Of a DNA stretch of 21,243 nucleotides, positions 14,557 through 20,705 are shown one piece after another. The DNA lies in contig DATEHZ010000084.1 in NCBI GenBank assembly GCA_035279385.1, positions 1 through 21,243 on the forward strand. Reading direction: 5' to 3'. The notes beneath the pieces are model-generated. The model saw nothing but the letters and a program-made list of their open reading frames with translations, was not told the origin of the DNA and did not search any database. The DNA is from DATGJX01 sp035279385 (lineage in GTDB: Bacteria; Vulcanimicrobiota; Vulcanimicrobiia; Vulcanimicrobiales; Vulcanimicrobiaceae). Positions within the stretch are counted from its first letter, which is position 1, and every line of letters begins with the position of its first letter. Both the position numbers and the translations under genes were made by a program.

Positions 14557-15483
14557 TTACGATTGACGGAGCGAGAGGCCCCGCTCTTCCAGAACTTGCT
14601 TGATCTCATCGAGCGACTTCTTGCCGAAGTTCCGCATCTTGATGATCTCGTCTTCGCTCATGTCGAGCAGTTCCGAGACCTTCGAGATGCCGGCGCGTTT
14701 GAGGCAGTTGAACGACCGGACCGAGAGGTTGAGCGTCTCAACCGGAATATCCCATTCGCTGGTCGGCGCTGCGGGCAGCGGCTTCTCTTCATTCGTGAAG
14801 TTGACGAAGAGATCGAGCTGCTCTTGCATGATCGTCGCGGCGGTCGAGAGCGCTTCGTCCGGCGTCACCGAACCGTTGGTCTCGATCTCGATCGTCAGGC
14901 GATCGAAGTCCACGTTCTGGCCGACGCGCGTGTCGTCGACCGTGAAATTGACCTTGCGAATCGGCGAGAAGATCGAATCCAGCGGAATGAGGCCGATCAT
15001 GTGCTCGACGTTGCGCTGACGATCCGCGGTGACGTAGCCGCGGCCCTTCTCGACGCCGACTTCCATCGACAGCTTGGCGGTCTTCGCCGAAAGCGTCGCG
15101 ATGTGGTACTCGGGATCGAGAATTTCGATGTCGGCATCCGGCGCAAAGTCGGCGGCCGTTATGTCTTTGGGACCCGTTACGCTGAGCGTGAGAACCTTGG
15201 GCTCTTCGGTGTTGAGTTTCACCGGCAGACCCTTGAGGTTGAGCATCAGCGCGATCGTGTCTTCCACGATTCCCGGGATCGTCGAAAACTCGTGCAGCAC
15301 GCCGTCGATCTTCATGTACGTGACGGCAGCGCCCGGGATCGAGCTGAGCAGAATGCGGCGAAGCGCGTTGCCGAGCGTGATACCGAAGCCGCGTTCGAGC
15401 GGCTCGATGACGAACTTCGCGTAATTCTCGCGACGCTCGCGCACCTCGATGTTTGCGCCTTGGGGTGTATCCAGAACGGTCAT
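14557..15483 (-). CDS. rpoA: DNA-directed RNA polymerase subunit alpha
   Basis: The 308-residue protein nucleates RNA polymerase assembly and contacts promoter UP elements and activators. The N-terminal domain shows FVIEPLERGFGITLGNALRRILLSSIPGAAVT and the dimerisation and beta-contact segments. The C-terminal domain (about 240-308) has the helix-hairpin-helix region LKRAGISKVSELLDMSEDEI and NFGKKSLDEIK. The ATG is at 15481-15483. An AAAGGA lies rather far upstream (about 14 nt). The gap to rpsD is unusually long (268 nt) and contains a palindromic repeat element, so rpoA translation or transcript level could differ from rpsK-rpsD. Confidence 0.98.
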   Translation of the reverse strand: MTVLDTPQGANIEVRERRENYAKFVIEPLERGFGITLGNALRRILLSSIPGAAVTYMKIDGVLHEFSTIPGIVEDTIALMLNLKGLPVKLNTEEPKVLTLSVTGPKDITAADFAPDADIEILDPEYHIATLSAKTAKLSMEVGVEKGRGYVTADRQRNVEHMIGLIPLDSIFSPIRKVNFTVDDTRVGQNVDFDRLTIEIETNGSVTPDEALSTAATIMQEQLDLFVNFTNEEKPLPAAPTSEWDIPVETLNLSVRSFNCLKRAGISKVSELLDMSEDEIIKMRNFGKKSLDEIKQVLEERGLSLRQS

Positions 15484-15578
15484 TGTTTGTTTTTTGGTCC
15501 TTTGTTGCTTCTTACGTTATCCGTCGCGCTGCCCCGCAGTGCGGCGATCGTACGCCTAGAAGCGGCTTGGGGTGTGAG

Positions 15579-15743
15579 CCTCGGCAGGCTCGGCTCGTCC
15601 TTCGACGAGCTCAGGATGACGAGTCGCGATACTGCTGCCGCGACCGAGTCGCGATACTGCTGCTGCGACCGAGTCGCGATACTGCTGCTGCGACTCAACT
15701 CGTCATGGTGAGCTTGTCGAACCACGAGCCGAGCCTGCCGAGG
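15579..15743. repeat. 165-bp REP/MITE-like palindromic element between rpsD and rpoA
   Basis: The ends are a perfect 20-bp inverted repeat (15579-15598 and 15724-15743). Immediately inside, TTCGACGAGCTCAGGATGA (15601-15619) is the imperfect complement of the matching stretch ending near 15722. The arms therefore extend to about 50 bp. The centre is three 25-bp tandem repeats. TTCGACRAGCTCAGGATGACGA-type sequence is familiar from dispersed intergenic repeats in many GC-rich bacteria. It is not coding: the minus frame across it (SSSKDEPSLPR-like) is the usual spurious translation of such repeats. As RNA it would form a very long hairpin inside the ribosomal operon. Confidence 0.85.
15621..15695. 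repeat. Three tandem 25-bp repeats
   Basis: GAGTCGCGATACTGCTGC is followed by YGCGACC/T in three contiguous copies (15621-15645, 15646-15670, 15671-15695), nearly identical. They form the loop or centre of the palindromic element and have no spacers, so this is not a CRISPR array. Confidence 0.95.
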
Positions 15744-15751
15744 CCAAGAGA

Positions 15752-16408
15752 TTATCTCGAGTAGTACTCGACGATGAGCTGCTCGTCGACGGGCGTGTCG
15801 ATCTGCTCGCGGCTCGGCAGCTGCAGAACTTTCGCCGATACTTCGCCTTCGTTCCATTCCAGCCACTCGGGCGCGCGGCGGTTCTTGGCCACTTCGAAGT
15901 TGGCTTCGAACACCGGCGACTTCTTGCTGCGCTCGCCGATCGTAATCACGTCGCCGGCTTTCACGATGAACGAGGGAATGTTGACCAGTTTGCCGTTCAC
16001 GCGAAAGTGGCGGTGCGTGACGAGCTGGCGCGCCTGCGCGCGGCTCGTCGCGAGATTCAGACGATAGACGACGTTGTCGAGGCGGCGCTCGAGCAGCTGC
16101 AGGAACGTCTTACCGGTCTGACCCGGAACGCGGGCCGCTTCGCGGAAGTAGTTCTCGAACTGCGTTTCGTGCACGCCGTAGTAGCGGCGCATCTTCTGCT
16201 TCTCGCGCAGCTGACGGCCGTATTCGGAGATCTTCTGACGCTGCTTGCCCTGCGTCTTCTGGCCTGGCGCCGTGCCGCGGCGTTCCACCGCGCACTTTTT
16301 GCTCAGGCAGCGATCGCCTTTGAGGAACAGTTTGATCTTTTCACCGGTCTTGCTCGCAGCGGTTTCGCGGCGGCACAGACGGCAGACGGGTCCAATATAA
16401 CGTGACAT
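15752..16408 (-). CDS. rpsD: 30S ribosomal protein S4 (zinc-binding form)
   Basis: S4 is a primary 16S rRNA binding protein that starts assembly of the small-subunit body. The 218-residue product has the S4 RNA-binding domain (ERRLDNVVYRLNLATSRAQARQLVTHRHFRVNGKLVNIPSFIVKAGDVI) and an N-terminal Cys4 set (Cys9, Cys12, Cys34, Cys39) expected to bind zinc. It is about ten residues longer than common S4 proteins. The start is ATG at 16406-16408, 30 nt after the rpsK stop. In several bacteria S4 represses its own operon, which makes the leader region of interest. Confidence 0.98.
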   Translation of the reverse strand: MSRYIGPVCRLCRRETAASKTGEKIKLFLKGDRCLSKKCAVERRGTAPGQKTQGKQRQKISEYGRQLREKQKMRRYYGVHETQFENYFREAARVPGQTGKTFLQLLERRLDNVVYRLNLATSRAQARQLVTHRHFRVNGKLVNIPSFIVKAGDVITIGERSKKSPVFEANFEVAKNRRAPEWLEWNEGEVSAKVLQLPSREQIDTPVDEQLIVEYYSR

Positions 16409-16438
16409 TCGCTAAATAACTCTCTCTTGAGCCCAGCG

Positions 16439-16834
16439 CTACACGCGACGCCGTTTTGGCGGACGGCAGCCGTTGTGCGGAATGGGCGTTACGTCTTTGA
16501 TGAGGGTGATTTCCAAGCCGGCGGCTTGCAGAGAACGAATCGCGGCTTCGCGTCCGGCGCCCGGTCCTTTAACCAGCACCTCGGTCGACTTCATGCCGTG
16601 CTCCATCGCTTTGCGCGCGACGGCCTCGGCGGCCATCTGAGCGGCGAACGGCGTCGACTTCTTCGAACCTTTGAATCCGAGGTTGCCGGCCGATGCCCAC
16701 GCGATCACGTTGCCCAGATTATCCGACATCGTGACGATGGTGTTGTTGAAGGACGCATGAATGTGCGCGACGCCCGATTGAACGTTCTTGAACTCGCGCT
16801 TCTTGCGCGACTTCGCTTGTTTCTTTGCTGCCAA
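16439..16834 (-). CDS. rpsK: 30S ribosomal protein S11
   Basis: S11 lies in the small-subunit platform near the mRNA exit path. The frame is open as far as an ATG at 16918, but the extra 28 residues resemble nothing in S11. I choose TTG at 16832-16834, with AGAGG at 16840-16844 5 nt upstream. This gives 131 residues starting MAAKKQAKSRKKREFKNV, the normal S11 length. Family motifs: HIHASFNNTIVTMSD, SAGNLGFKGSKKSTPFAAQ, VKGPGAGREAAIRSLQAAGLEI and the C-terminal PHNGCRPPKRRRV. It heads the cluster; rpsM, its usual upstream neighbour, is absent. An upstream promoter and hairpin-rich leader are proposed at 16835-17041. Confidence 0.97.
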   Translation of the reverse strand: MAAKKQAKSRKKREFKNVQSGVAHIHASFNNTIVTMSDNLGNVIAWASAGNLGFKGSKKSTPFAAQMAAEAVARKAMEHGMKSTEVLVKGPGAGREAAIRSLQAAGLEITLIKDVTPIPHNGCRPPKRRRV

Positions 16835-17012
16835 AATAGCCTCTGATGTTTTTCCTGTCCACTCAACGAGAATGGTGTCGTCGCCTCGACAGACGTCTTC
16901 CGTCGGAAGAACGCCCATCTGCTACACGAGCCCGCGGCGAACGGGTCCGGGCTTCCCGGTGCGGCTAAAGCACCCTGAAGCACGCCGGGAGAGATTCCGG
17001 CGCCAAGCCGTT

Positions 17013-17041
17013 ATTCTACAGGGAATGCCCCGCGGGCGCAA
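17013..17041 (-). promoter_or_regulatory. Candidate promoter of the rpsK-rpsD-rpoA-rplQ-trp transcript
   Basis: On the minus strand TTGCGC (17041-17036) and TAGAAT (17018-17013) are 17 nt apart. The -10 matches 5 of 6 positions; the -35 keeps only TTG. It is the best pair seen between the terminator at 17114 and rpsK. It predicts a leader of about 170 nt containing short hairpins (CCGGG/CCCGG at 16947-16959 and GGTGC/GCACC at 16958-16974, mutually overlapping). This non-coding stretch (16835-17113) otherwise contains nothing that I recognise. Confidence 0.35.
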
Positions 17042-17113
17042 GCGCCGTGCGCGCACCAGGCCGCACGATGCGGCTCGAACGGGCGTTCGACTCGACGTCC
17101 GGCCATCCAAAGC

Positions 17114-17141
17114 AAACGGCCGCGCGGTTGCGCGGCCGTTT
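17114..17141. terminator. Intrinsic terminator of the stalk-domain gene
   Basis: AAACGGCCGCGC (17114-17125) and GCGCGGCCGTTT (17130-17141) form a perfect 12-bp stem with a 4-nt loop, about 20 nt past the stop of the minus-strand gene at 17163. On the minus strand the arm ends TTTGCTTT. It separates that gene from the ribosomal cluster. A T-rich run also follows on the plus strand. Confidence 0.85.
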
Positions 17142-17162
17142 CTTTCTTGCGGTTGCTGCAGT

Positions 17163-18587
17163 CTAGAACTTGATGCCCAGACCGACGTACGGACCGCTGT
17201 GGGTGAAGTCGACGGGAGCGTTGGTCTTGTTGCGCCCATCGTCACCCAGGTAGCCGAGGTCGAGGAATACCGGGAACGAGCTTCCGCCCAGCGTGACCGT
17301 CGCACCGACCTGATACTTCAAGAGGCGGTACGCGAGATCGAACGGACCGGTCGGACAGACGTCCGTACCGCACGTGCCCCGAATGCTCGGATAGTAATAC
17401 GCGCTGCCGTAGAGTGAGAACGTTTGGTTGAGGTCCGGCAACTTCTCGAGGCCGAATCCAACACCGTTCTGACGCGGGTAGCCGTAGTTGGTCGTGCGCC
17501 ACAAGTAGCCCACGCCCAGGAAGATGTGCGGATCGGCGATCTTCAGACCGAGGCGCGCATCGACGTCGGTGTCCTTGGCCGTGAAGGCCGGTACGACGGT
17601 TTGACCTTGTCCGCCGATGATCGTCACCAAACACTGCGGATCCGTTGCGGACGAGCAGTTGTGCGGATACTGATACTGACGGAAGTCGGCCGCGATCATC
17701 CACGGGATATTCAGGACGTTGAACTCGAATGCGCCGCGAGCGGCGAACGAATTCGTGCCTTCGTTACCGGGACTGAACTCGTTGTAGACCTTCGGTTTGA
17801 TGATGTAATCGCCGGCGATGAAGTGATCCTGATACGGCGTTGCAGCCGGAGCGGGCGTCGGCGCGGTCGTCGGCGACGGAACCGGCGCAGGCGAACTCGG
17901 CGGCGGCGGCGGCGTCGGAGCGACATATCGTACGACCACTACGCGGCGATCCGGCACCCACTGCACGTAGGCGCCCATGCCTTCGGAAATGACGCGCACC
18001 GGAACGAGAACCGTTCCCTGGTACATCATCGGCGGCACGTCCAGCGGACGCGTTTCACCGTTGATCGTGACTTCCGGTTTCCCGAGCGTGACTTTTACGT
18101 CGTTTCCGGGTTTGGTGACGTCAACCGTCTTCGTCGCCGGATCGTACGACACGGTCGCGCCCATCTGTTCGAACATCGAACGCAGCGGAACTAATATGGT
18201 GCCGCCGCGCACGAGCGCGGAAAGAACGCGCCCTTGTTTGAGGACGTCCGGTTTCGAATAGACGTGGTGGTCATTGAAAAGGATTGGAATTTCGCCCGAC
18301 GGCGGTGAGCCGAATTGCATCGGCGGCACTGCTGCGGGCGCGGTCGTCGCCGGAGCGGCCGGCGAGGCCATCGGCGTTGCAGCTCCAGATGGTGAAGCCA
18401 TTGGGGTCGGAGCGCCTGACGGCGCAGCCGTCGGCGTTGCATTCGGAGATGCTGCCGGCGTAGCCTGAGCAACGACATTGTGTCCGATGTTTCCACGTGT
18501 TGCATGGCCCGACGGAGCGGCGACCGCTGTGAGTCCCATGCTCGCAATCGCGAAACCGATCAGGACTCCGGTGCTCAGTCGTTTCAA
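17163..18587 (-). CDS. Envelope protein: stalk (copper amine oxidase N-like) domain plus C-terminal beta-barrel-like domain
   Basis: This is a 474-residue exported protein of unknown exact role. From the chosen start it has a Sec signal (KRLSTGVLIGFAIASMGL, cleavage after about residue 24), a low-complexity Ala/Pro/Ser/Thr stretch (about 42-88), and a stalk domain (about 120-222) with two copies of the hallmark pattern: ILVPLRSMFEQMGATVSYD and VLVPVRVISEGMGAYVQW. A Pro-rich linker (about 223-251) leads to a beta-rich domain (252-474) ending GLGIKF; a terminal Phe is the usual outer-membrane assembly signal. Stalk domains are thought to bind cell-wall or surface polymers. The start is TTG (18585-18587), supported by AGGGAGG at 18593-18599, 5 nt upstream; the frame runs 14 codons further to an ATG with no such site. 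It has its own terminator. Confidence 0.85.
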   Translation of the reverse strand: MKRLSTGVLIGFAIASMGLTAVAAPSGHATRGNIGHNVVAQATPAASPNATPTAAPSGAPTPMASPSGAATPMASPAAPATTAPAAVPPMQFGSPPSGEIPILFNDHHVYSKPDVLKQGRVLSALVRGGTILVPLRSMFEQMGATVSYDPATKTVDVTKPGNDVKVTLGKPEVTINGETRPLDVPPMMYQGTVLVPVRVISEGMGAYVQWVPDRRVVVVRYVAPTPPPPPSSPAPVPSPTTAPTPAPAATPYQDHFIAGDYIIKPKVYNEFSPGNEGTNSFAARGAFEFNVLNIPWMIAADFRQYQYPHNCSSATDPQCLVTIIGGQGQTVVPAFTAKDTDVDARLGLKIADPHIFLGVGYLWRTTNYGYPRQNGVGFGLEKLPDLNQTFSLYGSAYYYPSIRGTCGTDVCPTGPFDLAYRLLKYQVGATVTLGGSSFPVFLDLGYLGDDGRNKTNAPVDFTHSGPYVGLGIKF

Positions 18588-18616
18588 TGTAGCCTCCCTA
18601 AACGTTGGTTTTTTAC

Positions 18617-18666
18617 GGAGACCGGCCACCCGTATTGGATAACGTGCAAGAGCGCCTTCGGTCTCC
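18617..18666 (-). promoter_or_regulatory. Inverted repeat in the leader of the stalk-domain gene
   Basis: GGAGACCG (18617-18624) and CGGTCTCC (18659-18666) are perfect 8-bp complements separated by 34 nt, lying 18-67 nt upstream of the AGGGAGG ribosome-binding site. No clear -10/-35 pair was found in the 131-nt gap. It could be an operator or a long-range stem in the leader, or chance. Confidence 0.25.
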
Positions 18667-18718
18667 TAGCTGCTAGAACGAACGAGGGTGAGGTCGAGGT
18701 TCCCCCTGCCCAACAGCC

Positions 18719-19930
18719 CTAGGGAATATTCCCAGATGGGGCCTTTTCAACCGAGCGAACCTCGGCAGCAGGCAAGCGCCAAATCCACAGTATGCCGCCC
18801 AGCACCTCGATCGCGGCCAGGCCGAACGCGATGTCGGCCGCGCGGGGACTCTGCAGCGCGTGCATGCGCGCGAGCACGGCATTGGCGAGAAGCGGCGCAA
18901 GGATCTGCGGAAAGAGCAGCGCGAGGTTCCATATCCCCATCGCCGTTGCCAGCGCAAACCGCGGCAGAAAGCGGCAGCCGAGCGCCCAGTCGCCGCTCAG
19001 AAAGACGCCCCACGCGGCGCCCGCGAAGATCGCCGAGCAGAAAATCGGCAGCAGCGAGTGCGAGAGCAAAAAACAGCCGATCGCCGCAACGAACGCGGCG
19101 CCGCCGGCGCAAGCGATGCCGCGGCGATCGCCGCGATCCGCCGGGCGGGCCGCAGCCGCCGCGCCGATCGCACCGCTTGCCGTGACCGCCAGGACAATCG
19201 CACCGGTAAGCAGCTTCGTGTCGCCGCCGAGCGATCCGCGTACGTAAAAGAACAAGTATCCCAGCAGCGTGTAGAAACCGAGAAACACCAACGCACGCGA
19301 GATAAAAAGATCGACGAACGCGCGGCTGATGCGAAGCGGTTCCACCCGCGCGTTTTCCGGTTCCAGGTTCTTCACATGCGCCGCCGTGATCGCGCACGAC
19401 GCGAGCAACGTGCCCGCAATCGCACCGGCAACGATGCGCGCGTCCGCGACGAGCGCCGCAAGCACGGCCCCGCATGCGTTTCCAAGGCTTTGCAGCGCGG
19501 CCATCCACGAGGACGCGGTGCCGACTTGGTTCTCGGGAATGAAATCCGGTATGACTGCCTGATACGGACCGATGGCTACGTTCATCGCAAACTGCAGAAT
19601 CAGCAGCGACGCAAGCAGCGCTGAGAAATTGGGCGCGGCGTAAAACCAGAAAAGCGCGGGACACGCCAAGAGCGCTCCAGCCGCATAAAATTCGATGCGG
19701 CGGCTGCCGTGCAGACGCCGCAAATCCGCCCACCTGCCGACGGCGATTTGCGTGACTGCGGCAATCGCGGCACCGCTCGATGCAAGAATGCCGTACGCGG
19801 CGAGCGCGTGCGGGCCCGATATCTCCGTCGCGCGTGCTTGCAGCGATACGCCGAGCAGCGCTCCCCAAACCACTTGAATGCCGAACCAAAACGCGCCGAG
19901 CAGCGAGGGTTTAGGACGCAGCGGCGGCAT
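18719..19930 (-). CDS. Major facilitator superfamily transporter
   Basis: This 403-residue integral inner-membrane protein has about 12 hydrophobic segments. The loop between segments 2 and 3 carries GRWADLRRLHGSRR (65-78), a recognisable form of the MFS motif A. The N-terminus (AFWFGIQVVWGALLGVSLQARATEI) and the following PDFIPENQVGTASSW are reminiscent of GPH/SLC45-type sugar symporters, but substrate cannot be told. I choose ATG at 19930, which begins MPPLRPKPSLLGAFWFG; the longer in-frame version is read inside the upstream gene and has no hydrophobic or family-like content. It overlaps the NTP-transferase-like gene by 20 nt, so the two are coupled and may share a pathway. Confidence 0.85.
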   Translation of the reverse strand: MPPLRPKPSLLGAFWFGIQVVWGALLGVSLQARATEISGPHALAAYGILASSGAAIAAVTQIAVGRWADLRRLHGSRRIEFYAAGALLACPALFWFYAAPNFSALLASLLILQFAMNVAIGPYQAVIPDFIPENQVGTASSWMAALQSLGNACGAVLAALVADARIVAGAIAGTLLASCAITAAHVKNLEPENARVEPLRISRAFVDLFISRALVFLGFYTLLGYLFFYVRGSLGGDTKLLTGAIVLAVTASGAIGAAAAARPADRGDRRGIACAGGAAFVAAIGCFLLSHSLLPIFCSAIFAGAAWGVFLSGDWALGCRFLPRFALATAMGIWNLALLFPQILAPLLANAVLARMHALQSPRAADIAFGLAAIEVLGGILWIWRLPAAEVRSVEKAPSGNIP

Positions 19931-20648
19931 ACCGGTACTCTTCGAGCACGTCGACGTCGTAGGCGAGTTCTGCGGGCGCGCCGCGCACCGCGAGCGCCGG
20001 AACGCCGAGCAAACGGCGTGCGTGCGATTCCAACTGCGCAACGCCGAGGCGCCGCATCGCAAACTGCAGCAGCAGCAGCGGTCCCGTCAGGCGCGCCATG
20101 CGCCACACGCTCTTGCGCGCATCGAAGAATTGCATCGCGAAGCGTTCGATACACTCGTGAGCGCGCGGCGGAATGACAAAGGCGCCCCCGTTGACGACCT
20201 TTTCGCCCGCGAGATTCACGCCGAAGGGCGGCGCGCTGGGGAACCGGCGGGCAAAATCGTTCCACTCGGTAAGGGGAAGCGCGAGCGTATCTGCCGGAAC
20301 GCGTCGTAGAAACGCCTCGAGCGCGGCGGTTGTGAGAAACGGCATGTCGCTGGTGAGGTAGAGCAGCGGCGTCTGCGTGCTCCACGCGTAGAGCGCTCGG
20401 CGCAGGTTCTCCGCGCCGTCCGGCGATTCGTCGATGACGCGCTCCACGAGGCCGTCGCATGCGGCGCGCACCTCGCCGCCGCCGACGACCGCGATGCGCT
20501 CGACGCCCGCGCCGCGCAGCGCCTCCAGCGTAATTTGGAGAAACGTCCGGCCGCCAAAGGGCGCCAGCGCCTTGACGGGCGTGCCCAGCACCGCTGCGAA
20601 TTCCGCGTCGACGCGTCCGCCCGCGGTGACGACGGCAGAGAAGCTCAC
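19911..20648 (-). CDS. MobA-like / GT-A NTP-transferase-fold protein
   Basis: The 245-residue cytoplasmic protein has the nucleotidyltransferase (Rossmann-like GT-A) pattern: AVVTAGGR at 5-12, KALAPFGGRTFLQITLEALRGAGVERIAVVGG (26-57) and YLTSDMPFLT (97-106) with Asp101 as likely metal ligand. The usual LAGGxSxRMGxxK signature is degenerate here (the RMG is missing), so it is not a typical molybdenum cofactor guanylyltransferase. A sugar-phosphate or alditol NTP transferase is possible. The C-terminal third (about 165-245) is helical and not recognised. The start is GTG (20646-20648); there is no ATG near the N-terminal strand. It overlaps the MFS gene by 20 nt. The divergent neighbour is an acyltransferase. 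Confidence 0.7.
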   Translation of the reverse strand: MSFSAVVTAGGRVDAEFAAVLGTPVKALAPFGGRTFLQITLEALRGAGVERIAVVGGGEVRAACDGLVERVIDESPDGAENLRRALYAWSTQTPLLYLTSDMPFLTTAALEAFLRRVPADTLALPLTEWNDFARRFPSAPPFGVNLAGEKVVNGGAFVIPPRAHECIERFAMQFFDARKSVWRMARLTGPLLLLQFAMRRLGVAQLESHARRLLGVPALAVRGAPAELAYDVDVLEEYRYAAAAS

Positions 20649-20705
20649 GCCCGCTGCTTTTGCTTTGCCCTTAGATTACCCCGCACGGCGGCCGAAACTA
20701 AGAAC

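Noticed and set aside
15621..15695. CRISPR-like array
   Set aside because: Repeats are directly contiguous with no spacers and no cas genes are present.
14362..15711. 449-codon plus-strand open frame opposite rplQ/rpoA
   Set aside because: Antisense to universally conserved genes; it owes its length to GC-rich third positions.
15480..15866. 128-codon minus-strand open frame between rpsD and rpoA
   Set aside because: Mostly a translation of the palindromic repeat element; SSSKDEPSLPR-like peptides are well-known spurious products of such repeats.
16922..17305. 127-codon minus-strand open frame upstream of rpsK, considered as a possible rpsM
   Set aside because: No similarity to S13 and it overlaps the 3' end of the stalk gene in another frame and the terminator.
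18722..18733. Perfect palindrome GGGAATATTCCC
   Set aside because: It lies at the very end of the MFS coding frame (Gly-Asn-Ile-Pro, then stop) with no T-run after it; a terminator or operator role is not supported.
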